The translations under genes and the position numbers were made by a program. This document shows positions 1 through 5,425 of a stretch of DNA of 7,992 nucleotides, one piece after another (within the stretch, counting starts at the first letter, position 1; the number at the start of each line of letters is the position of its first letter). Origin of the DNA: JAJFTV01 sp964426355 (GTDB lineage Bacteria; Chloroflexota; Anaerolineae; Anaerolineales; Anaerolineaceae); contig CAYRRA010000194.1 in assembly GCA_964426355.1 (NCBI GenBank), forward strand, positions 1 through 7,992. Direction: 5' to 3'. The notes beneath the pieces are model-generated. The model made no database searches. It saw nothing but the letters and a program-made list of their open reading frames with translations, and was not told the DNA's origin.

Positions 1-656
1 GCGCAGTCGAGGACGCTCGGGCCATTTCCACCCATCGGCCGTTCCTGAACGAGGGCCATATCCACCCCGGAGTTCGCCGTGATGCTGGTAGCAACAGCGC
101 CAGGGAACACCACGCTCACCCGCACATTCGTCGCGAGCAGTTCCGAGTGCAGCCCTTCGGTAAACAGCTTTACCGCAGCCTTGGATGCGCCGTATGCCGT
201 TTGACCGGGAACGGGAAGAAAACCGCCCATGCTGGATATGTTGACGATGTGCGCTTCGGGTCTTTGCAGCAGGTAGGGCAAAAACGCCTTGGTCATGTTG
301 ACCACCCCCCAGTAATTCACATCCATGACACGTTCGATCTCATTCAATTTCAACTCATCCATTTTGACAAAGCGCTGAATGATCCCGGCATTGTTGATGA
401 TGCCATCCACCGCGCCGTGTTGTTTTACGACCGCATCCCGCAAGGCGCATACCGCATCTCGGTTGGTCACATTCACCACATGCAGCGACAACCTCCCCTG
501 ATGGTCGCCTGCCAGCAGGGCAGTGTCTTCCAATGCTTTTTCATTCAGATCCACCGCCGCCACGCGCGCTCCCCTTTTCAAAAGCAGCAAGGTCAGCTCA
601 CGTCCCATCCCACTGCCGCCACCGGTCACGATAATTGTTTTGCCTTGTACTTTCAT
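1..656 (-). CDS. Short-chain dehydrogenase/reductase (SDR), 3' end cut by window edge
   Basis: This is a classical SDR oxidoreductase, acting as a cytoplasmic NAD(P)(H)-dependent alcohol/ketone oxidoreductase; the substrate cannot be deduced. The 218 visible residues start MKVQGKTIIVTGG. Motifs seen are the Rossmann glycine motif TGGGSGMG (11-18), an acidic D36 after beta-2 that favours NAD(H) over NADP(H), NNAG (88-91), N114 in DVNYWG, the catalytic serine in NISS (S142), the active-site YGASK (Y155, K159), and PGAVAT (185-190). Classical SDRs are about 250-280 residues, so roughly 30-60 C-terminal residues lie beyond base 1. The start is ATG at 656-654, with AAAGGAG (668-662) five bases upstream. 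It reads away from the tRNA gene and appears to have its own promoter near 690. The family assignment is secure, the specific reaction unknown. Confidence 0.95.
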   Translation of the reverse strand, partial: MKVQGKTIIVTGGGSGMGRELTLLLLKRGARVAAVDLNEKALEDTALLAGDHQGRLSLHVVNVTNRDAVCALRDAVVKQHGAVDGIINNAGIIQRFVKMDELKLNEIERVMDVNYWGVVNMTKAFLPYLLQRPEAHIVNISSMGGFLPVPGQTAYGASKAAVKLFTEGLHSELLATNVRVSVVFPGAVATSITANSGVDMALVQERPMGGNGPSVLDC

Positions 657-684
657 TTTCGCTCCTTTCAGTGATTTCTTTATA

Positions 685-697
685 TAGATTATATCTA
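685..697 (-). promoter_or_regulatory. Probable promoter of the SDR gene with a palindrome over the -10 box
   Basis: On the minus strand a perfect TATAAT (693-688) lies 31 bases upstream of the SDR start codon, giving a predicted leader of about 25 nt. It sits inside the exact inverted repeat TAGAT-TAT-ATCTA (685-697), which could be a repressor operator or simply AT-rich chance symmetry. No good -35 hexamer is seen 16-18 bases upstream (CATAAT at best), so an activator or a weak promoter is possible. Confidence 0.5.
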
Positions 698-840
698 CCT
701 TATTTATCATATTATGTATAAAAATTTAAGTCTAATAAAAGATTAATAAATCCGGAAAGTCTTTCAAACCGCTTTCAGCGGTAAGGGGTATGGTTGCTAT
801 AAAATGGCAAATTGATTCAACAACGTGAGATGTATCGGGA
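698..840. other. AT-rich spacer without a recognised gene
   Basis: I see no coding signal here. The only structures are a small perfect hairpin, ACCGCT-TTC-AGCGGT (768-782), and the nearby short inverted repeat GAAAG-T-CTTTC. The hairpin is not followed by a proper T-run on either strand, so I do not call it a terminator. A TATAAA preceded by TGC on the plus strand (near 797) leads to no gene. Confidence 0.5.
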
Positions 841-868
841 TAAGAAAAGGCTGCCTTTTTAGACAGCC
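841..868 (-). terminator. Rho-independent terminator of tRNA-Ser
   Basis: Read on the minus strand, GGCTGTCT pairs with AGGCAGCC (868-849; 8 bp including one G-U pair) around an AAAA loop and is followed directly by TTTTCTTA (848-841). It begins 19 bases after the tRNA 3' end, the expected place for an intrinsic terminator of a single-gene tRNA transcript. Confidence 0.85.
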
Positions 869-887
869 TCCGTCTTGTTTCTTCAGG

Positions 888-973
888 CGGAGAGGGTGGG
901 ATTCGAACCCACGGTGGTCAAAGACCACAACGGTTTTCGAGACCGCCCCAATCGGCCGCTCTGGCACCTCTCC
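888..973 (-). tRNA. tRNA-Ser, anticodon CGA
   Basis: This is an 86-nt class II tRNA. The acceptor stem GGAGAGG (973-967) pairs with CCTCTCC (895-889), with discriminator G at 888. The anticodon arm GCGGT-CTCGAAA-ACCGT gives anticodon CGA, which reads UCG serine codons. The long variable arm, GTGGTC-TTT-GACCAC, is the hallmark of Ser/Leu/Tyr tRNAs. The T arm contains GTGGGTTCGAATCCCAC. The 3' CCA is not encoded (the next bases are CCT), so CCA must be added post-transcriptionally. The gene appears to be transcribed alone from the promoter at 985-993 and to end at the hairpin at 849-868. Confidence 0.97.
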
Positions 974-984
974 GTGTGCCCCCA

Positions 985-993
985 ATTATAGCA
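985..993 (-). promoter_or_regulatory. Extended -10 promoter of tRNA-Ser
   Basis: On the minus strand TGC-TATAAT (993-985) is a perfect extended -10 element ending 11 bases before the mature tRNA 5' end, so the primary transcript would have a 5' extension of only about 4-6 nt for RNase P. No convincing -35 box is visible, which is compatible with an extended -10 promoter. Confidence 0.75.
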
Positions 994-1007
994 GATATGG
1001 CGGGGTT

Positions 1008-1126
1008 GAGAGGTGAGAATTGAAAATTGAGATTTGAGAGGTGAGAGTCTTAAAAAGTGATTTGTGATGAGTGACTTGTACTTAGTGATTTGTAACGGGT
1101 AATTTGTAATGAGTGAAACGTGATCC
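1008..1126. repeat. Heptanucleotide-phased degenerate repeat array, left arm
   Basis: The 119 bases divide without any slip into seventeen 7-mers. Six are of the form GAGANNT (GAGAGGT, GAGAATT, GAAAATT, GAGATTT, GAGAGGT, GAGAGTC). One is TTAAAAA. Ten are of the form GTRAYTT (for example GTGATTT at 1057 and 1085, GTAATTT at 1099, GTAATGA at 1106). It resembles the short tandemly repeated heptamers described in cyanobacteria and other multicellular or filamentous bacteria. It is non-coding: translations give low-complexity LITN/QITK-like strings. The same two classes of heptad occur in the same order on the opposite strand at 1143-1240. Confidence 0.85.
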
Positions 1127-1184
1127 ACCAACGAATGCCCGGTATTTACCATTCACCAATTACCAACTACCAATCACAAATCAC
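1049..1184 (-). terminator. Possible terminator of the ribonuclease operon formed by the repeat arms
   Basis: A minus-strand transcript leaving the beta-CASP gene reads GTGATTTGTGAT (1184-1173). After a 104-nt loop full of further weak heptad pairing it reads ATCACAAATCAC (1068-1057), followed directly by TTTTT (1056-1052). A 12-bp stem plus T5 resembles an intrinsic terminator, but the stem is AT-rich and the loop very large. No other terminator is visible between this operon and the tRNA. This is inference only. Confidence 0.3.
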
Positions 1185-1240
1185 CATTCACAAATTACTG
1201 CTCTCTACTCTCTGCTTTCTGTTCTCTACTCTCCCCCCTC
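1143..1240. repeat. Heptanucleotide-phased degenerate repeat array, right arm (inverted)
   Basis: Fourteen in-register 7-mers. As read on the plus strand, CATTCAC, CAATTAC, CAACTAC, CAATCAC, AAATCAC, CATTCAC and AAATTAC are followed by TGCTCTC, TACTCTC, TGCTTTC, TGTTCTC and TACTCTC. Reverse-complemented, this is a block of GAGAG-type heptads followed by GTRATTT-type heptads, the same order as the left arm, so the two arms face each other around a 16-bp centre (1127-1142). An exact 12-bp inverted repeat links them: GTGATTTGTGAT at 1057-1068 and its complement at 1173-1184. The array ends immediately beside the stop codon of the beta-CASP gene. Confidence 0.85.
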
Positions 1241-1241
1241 C

Positions 1242-2636
1242 CTACAACTCCACTTCCGTGCCCCCTTCCGGGTAGTGGATGTTTTTCAGACCGGCAGCGC
1301 TCATCTTTTCCATCAGCGGTTCTGCCCCGCGCGCCTCGCCGTGCACCAGGAAAATCTGCTTCAACGAAGCCTGGCTGGCTAACGCATACTCCAGCAGCAT
1401 GTCCTGCCCGGCATGGGCAGAAAGCCCGCCGATGGTCACCACCTCAGCCCGGCGGTGATACTCTTCGCCAAAAATACGAATGCGCTTCTCCTGTTCAGCC
1501 AGGCGGCGACCCAGCGTGTGGGGCGCCTGCCAGGAGACGATCATAATGGTGTTGCGTTTATCTTCGATGTTGTTCTTTAAGTGATGCAGAATACGCCCGG
1601 TCTCTGCCATGCCGGAAGCCGAAATGATCACCATCGGACCCTCAAGCTCATTGATCGTCTTCGATTCTTCCACCGAACGGGTGCAGATGAGCCCCTTGAA
1701 CTCCAGCGCGGGGTGATGGCTTTCCTGCGCAAACTGGCGTGCTTCCTCGTCAAAATACTGTGGAAACAAGCGAAAGACATCCGTGGCATTAATCGCCAGG
1801 GGGCTGTCTACAAACACCGGAATGCGCGGAACCGTGCCCTCATTGAACAGGCGGTTAAGTTGATAGACAATCTCCTGGGTACGCCCCACTGCAAAGGCAG
1901 GAATGATGACCTTGCCGCCGCGCCGGATGGTGCGCCGGACCACTTCGGCAAACTCTTCGTATGCTTCGTCCGGGTCGCGGTGGGCTTTGTCGCCGTACGT
2001 ACACTCCATCATCAGATAATCAGCGTCCTGGGGCAGCACGGGGTCGCGCACCAGCGGCAGGTCCGCCCTGCCGATATCGCCGGAGAACCACAGGCGGAAG
2101 CGGCGGCTGTTTTCCTGAACGTCCAGCACCACGCTGGCAGCCCCCAGGATGTGCCCGGCTTCGACAAAACGCGCCGTCACACCCGGTACAGGGCTGAACT
2201 CCACCTCGTACTCCTGGCGCGCAAAGAATTGGCAAGCCATCTCTGCATCCAGGCTGGTGTACAGCGGTTCAACCTGCGGCTCGCCGCGTTTGGCGCGTTT
2301 GCGGTTAACATACCCGGCATCCGACTCGTGAATATGCCCGCTGTCGCGCAACATGATGTCAGAAAGCGCGACGGTTGCCGGGGTGGCGTAAATCGGCGCG
2401 CGGCAGCCTTGTTTGACTAAATTGGGCAGGTTGCCAGAATGATCGATGTGTGCATGCGAAAGGATGACTGCATCAATTTTTCGCGGATCGAAATTAAAGT
2501 TTAAATTCCTCTCATAACTCTCGCTGCGTTTGCCTTGAAATAAGCCGCATTCCAGCAGCAGCCGGCTGCCGTTCACTTCCAATAAGAACTGCGACCCAGT
2601 CACAGTTTGAGCAGCGCCATTAAAAAAAAGTCTCAC
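1242..2636 (-). CDS. Beta-CASP metallo-beta-lactamase-fold ribonuclease (CPSF73/YSH1-like)
   Basis: A 464-residue zinc-dependent RNase/RNA-processing protein of the bacterial single-domain type related to CPSF73 and Int11, expected in the cytoplasm. Metal-binding motifs are all present: HAHIDH (61-66), H162 in EAGHILGAAS, D187 in FSGDIGR and H432 in VHGEA. The beta-CASP motifs are also there: acidic E211 (motif A, MECTYGD), H351 in ETGRILHHL (motif B) and H408 in GGLSAHAGQ (motif C). The reading frame is open upstream to an ATG at 2696, but I place the start at GTG 2636-2634 because family members begin close to the LFFNGAAQTVTGS strand. There GTG overlaps the stop codon of rnd (GTGA) and a GGAGG lies just upstream. 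The 20 extra residues of the longer version are encoded inside rnd and look unlike the family. It is probably translationally coupled to rnd, suggesting joint action in RNA turnover or 3'-end processing. Confidence 0.93.
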   Translation of the reverse strand: MRLFFNGAAQTVTGSQFLLEVNGSRLLLECGLFQGKRSESYERNLNFNFDPRKIDAVILSHAHIDHSGNLPNLVKQGCRAPIYATPATVALSDIMLRDSGHIHESDAGYVNRKRAKRGEPQVEPLYTSLDAEMACQFFARQEYEVEFSPVPGVTARFVEAGHILGAASVVLDVQENSRRFRLWFSGDIGRADLPLVRDPVLPQDADYLMMECTYGDKAHRDPDEAYEEFAEVVRRTIRRGGKVIIPAFAVGRTQEIVYQLNRLFNEGTVPRIPVFVDSPLAINATDVFRLFPQYFDEEARQFAQESHHPALEFKGLICTRSVEESKTINELEGPMVIISASGMAETGRILHHLKNNIEDKRNTIMIVSWQAPHTLGRRLAEQEKRIRIFGEEYHRRAEVVTIGGLSAHAGQDMLLEYALASQASLKQIFLVHGEARGAEPLMEKMSAAGLKNIHYPEGGTEVEL

Positions 2637-3778
2637 TCCTCCTCCGGCTCTTGAATGGCGTCCAGGATACGGCTTCCATAGCGTTGAAAACGCCACGGAA
2701 GATCAGCCATAACGCGTTCCAGTTGAGAGAGACTGTCCGGGTCCTGCCGGGCAATTTCTTCCAGCACGTCGCGCGGAAGAACAATATCCGATTCAACGCC
2801 CAGTCGCTGCGCGGTTTCCTTACGCCAGTTTTTCAGTTTATCGACGATCAACAAATAACGACCGTCCGGGAAATGCCTGACAGGACGCTCCGGTGGTTTT
2901 TTCTGCATCCCGGTTTCCACCGCAGTGAGAAAGCCTTTTCCGTACTGTTTGACCCGGCGGTAGTGCATCCCGCGAATCTTTCCCAGGGCTTCCAGCGTGC
3001 GCGGCATTTGCCCGGCAATATCCAGCAGCAAGCTATCGCCAAATATTTTAAACACCGGTCGATCCTTACGCTCCGCAACATGCTCGCGGTATTGATAAAG
3101 CGCGTATAGGACGGCTGTCTGCTGCGAGTTGAGATCACCTTTTCCCGCCAGTCGCCAGAAATACAACATGCCATCCTCATTGTGGTTATTCGCCTGTGAG
3201 TAAGTCAGGCGGGCGAAATCTTCGCGCGCCAGCACATCGAGCTGCTTTTCTTCCAGACGCTGCTGTAAACGCTGCTGTAGCGGAATGAGGTAATGCGTGT
3301 CCAGCCGGGCGTAATCCAGTTGTTCAGCGAGCAAGGGGCGGTTACCCCAATTTGCACGCTGAAAACGCTTGTCCAACTGCAAGCCGAACTCATTTTCGAG
3401 CACTGCCGCCAGCCCGATTTCCTTATCACCCAAAATACGCGCGGCATGCATCGTATCGAAGATATTCGTAAAACTAAAACCAAAATCTCGCTTCAGGCAA
3501 ATAATATCGTACTCAGCAGCATGGAAAATCTTTTCAATTTGTGGGAAAGAAAAAAGCGAAGACAGGCAAGAAAGGTCATCCAATGCAAGCGGATCGACCA
3601 GGTAATCGCTGTCTTCGGTAGAAAACTGGATCAGGCAGACCTGTTCTTTATACGCATGCAAGCTGTTGGACTCGGTATCTACCGCCACTTTACGGCACGC
3701 TTGCAGCGCTTCCAGCATGGACTGCAACCGGGCAGGCGTATCCACCCAGATCGGGTCTTTTATGGCAGGACTATCCAT
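2633..3778 (-). CDS. rnd: Ribonuclease D (DEDDy 3'-5' exoribonuclease)
   Basis: A 381-residue 3'-5' exoribonuclease of the RNase D family, which trims 3' ends of tRNA precursors and other stable RNAs in the cytoplasm. The DEDDy motifs are complete: D34 and E36 in VAVDTES, D91 in HAAEYD, and Y156 with D160 in YARLDTHYL. An HRDC domain follows at about 214-290 (GKGDLNSQQ through LEALGKIRGM), then a C-terminal helical tail. Length matches the usual ~375 residues. It starts at ATG 3778 with no SD sequence. A perfect TATAAT ends only 7 bases upstream of the ATG, so the mRNA may be leaderless. It is the first gene of a two-gene unit, its TGA overlapping the GTG of the beta-CASP RNase. The upstream pentapeptide gene points the same way, with a 59-bp gap that holds this promoter. 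Confidence 0.95.
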   Translation of the reverse strand: MDSPAIKDPIWVDTPARLQSMLEALQACRKVAVDTESNSLHAYKEQVCLIQFSTEDSDYLVDPLALDDLSCLSSLFSFPQIEKIFHAAEYDIICLKRDFGFSFTNIFDTMHAARILGDKEIGLAAVLENEFGLQLDKRFQRANWGNRPLLAEQLDYARLDTHYLIPLQQRLQQRLEEKQLDVLAREDFARLTYSQANNHNEDGMLYFWRLAGKGDLNSQQTAVLYALYQYREHVAERKDRPVFKIFGDSLLLDIAGQMPRTLEALGKIRGMHYRRVKQYGKGFLTAVETGMQKKPPERPVRHFPDGRYLLIVDKLKNWRKETAQRLGVESDIVLPRDVLEEIARQDPDSLSQLERVMADLPWRFQRYGSRILDAIQEPEEE

Positions 3779-3785
3779 AGACCCG

Positions 3786-3791
3786 ATTATA
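3786..3791 (-). promoter_or_regulatory. -10 box of the rnd/beta-CASP RNase operon
   Basis: TATAAT on the minus strand is separated from the rnd ATG by seven bases (CGGGTCT). With a start site 6-8 bases after the -10 box, transcription would begin at or within two bases of the A of ATG, predicting a leaderless mRNA. The -35 region is weak (CTGGAA, 16-base spacing). Confidence 0.6.
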
Positions 3792-3837
3792 GCGCATTAA
3801 AAGCCGTTTCCAGCGCAAAAGTCTCCAGATGCCGTAA

Positions 3838-4197
3838 TCAGCGCAGCCAGCCGACGGTATTATCCAGTTTTGTGCCCACCATGATCGCATCGAACAGGTT
3901 GGCATCGGTCAGGTTGGCGTTCGACAAATCAGCCTTGTGCAAGTTTGCACCTTTCATGTTGGCTGCTTTCAGATTTGCACCGACCATTTTTGCGCCTTCC
4001 AGGTTGGCATACTCCATGCGGGCTGTGCGCATGTAGGCATTGGTAAAATCTGCGCCTACCGCCCGCACACGCGTCATATCTGCACCGGCAAAGTTCAATC
4101 CGCTCAGATCCAAACCGGAAAGGTCAACACCGGAAAGCCGTGCCTGGGTGGTAATCGCAAGGATCGAAATCAATTCTTTTCGTGTCAAATCTGCCAT
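3838..4197 (-). CDS. Small pentapeptide-repeat protein
   Basis: A 119-residue protein made of a 20-residue N-terminal helical segment (MADLTRKELISILAITTQAR) followed by nineteen consecutive pentapeptides (residues 21-115) of the A(D/N)LXX class, such as LSGVD, FAGAD, LKAAN, MKGAN, LHKAD and LTDAN, and a GWLR tail. Such arrays fold as a right-handed quadrilateral beta-helix; here just under five coils. Some family members mimic DNA and protect gyrase (Qnr, MfpA), but this one lacks the loops and length of Qnr and no specific role can be assigned. There is no signal peptide. The longer reading frame begins at 4212, but its first codons encode AAAGGAG (4209-4203), which lies five bases before the ATG at 4197; that ATG is therefore the start. 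It is likely transcribed alone, though read-through into rnd is possible. Confidence 0.9.
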   Translation of the reverse strand: MADLTRKELISILAITTQARLSGVDLSGLDLSGLNFAGADMTRVRAVGADFTNAYMRTARMEYANLEGAKMVGANLKAANMKGANLHKADLSNANLTDANLFDAIMVGTKLDNTVGWLR

Positions 4198-4240
4198 ATT
4201 GGCTCCTTTCACGTTTAATTATCGGATTAAATACAGATTT

Positions 4241-4444
4241 ATGGTGTTGAACCGAGAGGTAATTTATTTTTCTGCCACTTTGTTAGGTACGTTCACCACG
4301 TTTTCCACCTTTGGTTCCTGAACACTCAACCTGCTCAGCTCAAACCGGCTTTTTCCGGCTTTACTCAACATTGGCATGCACCTGGTGTTCGGGCTGTGTT
4401 TCGTCTGGCTGGGGCGTTTGGTGGCAGGCTGGCTTTGGAAATAA
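4241..4444 (+). pseudogene. crcB: crcB (Fluc fluoride channel) remnant, C-terminal half with in-frame stop
   Basis: In one plus-strand frame the sequence reads ...LLGTFTTFSTFGS-stop-TLNLLSS, then NRLFPALLNIGMHLVFG, LCFVWLGRLVAGWLWK, and TAA at 4442-4444. GxFTTFSTF is the signature of TM3 in CrcB/Fluc channels, which contains the Phe-box residues. The following hydrophobic stretch is TM4 and ends where CrcB proteins end. The TGA at 4319-4321 stands where family members usually have Glu (FSTFSxET). The N-terminal half (TM1-2, about 65-70 residues) is missing: upstream lies the pentapeptide gene on the other strand. Homology is clear from about 4283 and fades before 4262; ATG 4241 is only the first in-frame ATG, with no evidence it is used. 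CrcB exports fluoride in the membrane; this copy cannot be functional as read. It ends 20 bp from the end of the convergent methyltransferase gene. Confidence 0.82.
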
Positions 4445-4464
4445 TACCCCTTCTTTCCTCTATT

Positions 4465-5226
4465 CTATTTTTCGGCGATCAGAATCAAACGCCGGCTGGC
4501 TGCCTTATCGTAAGGCTCAAACTTGAAACTTCCATAAGCCAGCACGCGCTGAAACCCGGCTTCCAGCAACAGCCTTTCCTGGGCATCTTTTAGAAGGATG
4601 TTGGGATATTCAACGCTGAAGGTCTGCAAACCGCTTGCCTGGCTGCCATGCTGAATATCCAAAATATTATAGCGCGCGCCTTTCCCCTCGTAATCGATCA
4701 CAAACAGACGGGTGAAATCTGGCTCATTGACAGCTAAAATGAAACGCGGCTTCTCATTCCACTGGCGGTCACTGGTGCCCTGGTGGAGTACCAGAATCCC
4801 CTCAGGGCGCAGTACAGCATGCATGCTCTGAAATGCCTTTAACGCTTCTGCTTCATCCGGCATGTGCAGGATGGAACTGCGCAGGCACAGCAGCGCATCG
4901 AAATCCGGCTCGAAATGCTGCAGTAGTTTGCGGTAATCTGCCCGGTAAAGTGGAAAGGTCAAACCAACACTATCCAGGTTCTTCTGCGCTTGCGCCAGCA
5001 TCGCACTGGAAATATCCGAGCCAACGAGCTCTACACCCAGCATAGAGCAAAGATGCAAATGATAGCCTGTACCACAGGCGCAATCCAAAACACGCCGGAT
5101 GGCATACCGTTGAAATATCTCGCGAAAGAAAACCACCTCCGCCGGGTCATGCTGGTCAAAGGATCCTTCGAAGCGGTCATATTGCTCGGCAAAATGTTGA
5201 TATGGATCATCGTCTGAAGTGTGCAT
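4465..5226 (-). CDS. Class I SAM-dependent methyltransferase
   Basis: A 253-residue Rossmann-fold methyltransferase using S-adenosylmethionine. Visible are an N-terminal YDRF segment, motif I VLDCACGTG (46-54), the acidic ribose-binding D71 at the end of beta-2 (GSDIS), an adenine-pocket region around RADYRK (95-100), motif IV-like ALLCLRSSILHM (111-122), and the post-motif LRPEGILVL (139-147). The C-terminal half (about 150-240) is a beta-rich cap that may choose the acceptor, which cannot be identified. It resembles small-molecule methyltransferases (methyltransf_11/25 type) more than rRNA or DNA enzymes. The start ATG at 5226 has a strong SD, AAAGGAGG (5243-5236), nine bases upstream. It is divergent from the S9 peptidase gene, with a plausible TTGACG/TATCGT promoter between them, and has no same-strand gene close behind. 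Confidence 0.9.
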   Translation of the reverse strand: MHTSDDDPYQHFAEQYDRFEGSFDQHDPAEVVFFREIFQRYAIRRVLDCACGTGYHLHLCSMLGVELVGSDISSAMLAQAQKNLDSVGLTFPLYRADYRKLLQHFEPDFDALLCLRSSILHMPDEAEALKAFQSMHAVLRPEGILVLHQGTSDRQWNEKPRFILAVNEPDFTRLFVIDYEGKGARYNILDIQHGSQASGLQTFSVEYPNILLKDAQERLLLEAGFQRVLAYGSFKFEPYDKAASRRLILIAEK

Positions 5227-5298
5227 ACTGATACTCCTCCTTTATCTGCCTGCCAGTCTGATTCCATCTGTACACCGGATAAACAAATGCGCCCATAC

Positions 5299-5327
5299 AC
5301 GATAACGCACAATCTCCACTGCGTCAA
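5299..5327 (-). promoter_or_regulatory. Candidate promoter of the methyltransferase gene
   Basis: On the minus strand TTGACG (5327-5322) is followed after exactly 17 bases by TATCGT (5304-5299): 5/6 and 4/6 matches to the sigma-70 hexamers. The predicted start is about 65 nt upstream of the ATG at 5226. Confidence 0.5.
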
Positions 5328-5340
5328 GCGCAGCCAAATA

Positions 5341-5349
5341 TGTTAAACT
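5341..5349 (+). promoter_or_regulatory. Candidate extended -10 promoter of the S9 peptidase gene
   Basis: TGT-TAAACT on the plus strand is a TGn extended -10 with a 4/6 hexamer; no good -35 is seen. It would give a leader of about 70 nt containing the hairpin at 5355-5377. It lies back to back with the methyltransferase promoter. Confidence 0.35.
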
Positions 5350-5354
5350 TAGCC

Positions 5355-5377
5355 TGCATGGGATATTCCATCCCGCA
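5355..5377. other. Inverted repeat in the peptidase 5' leader
   Basis: GGGAT-ATTCC-ATCCC (5360-5374) forms a 5-bp stem, extended outward by TGC/GCA (5355-5357 with 5375-5377) past a two-base bulge. It sits just after the predicted peptidase transcription start, where it could be an operator or an mRNA hairpin. It is short enough to be chance. Confidence 0.3.
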
Positions 5378-5425
5378 GCAAATTGACCTTCCATTCTTGT
5401 TCTCAATCTGCAAAGGAGCTGATAA

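Noticed and set aside
147..674. 175-codon plus-strand reading frame over the left edge
   Set aside because: The opposite strand encodes an SDR with all family motifs; this frame is its shadow.
797..1152. Overlapping small reading frames on both strands across the tRNA, including a peptide with GEVPERPIGAVSKTVV
   Set aside because: These are translations of the tRNA-Ser gene and the heptad arrays. The GEVPERPIGAVSKT-type peptide is a well-known false protein from tRNA-Ser sequence.
1581..2420. 279-codon plus-strand reading frame opposite the beta-CASP gene
   Set aside because: It is the antisense shadow of a gene with complete catalytic motifs, with biased Arg/His-rich composition and no recognisable domain.
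4319..4321. TGA in the crcB remnant as a recoded sense codon
   Set aside because: TGA ends rnd in this same window, no recoding signal is evident, and the N-terminal half of the channel is missing anyway.
4337..4365. CCGG-containing repeat (CCGGCTTTTTCCGG) as a terminator between convergent genes
   Set aside because: It is a direct repeat of CCGGCTTT with only a 4-bp self-complementary stem, and it lies inside the readable crcB remnant (codons for Arg-Leu-Phe-Pro-Ala).
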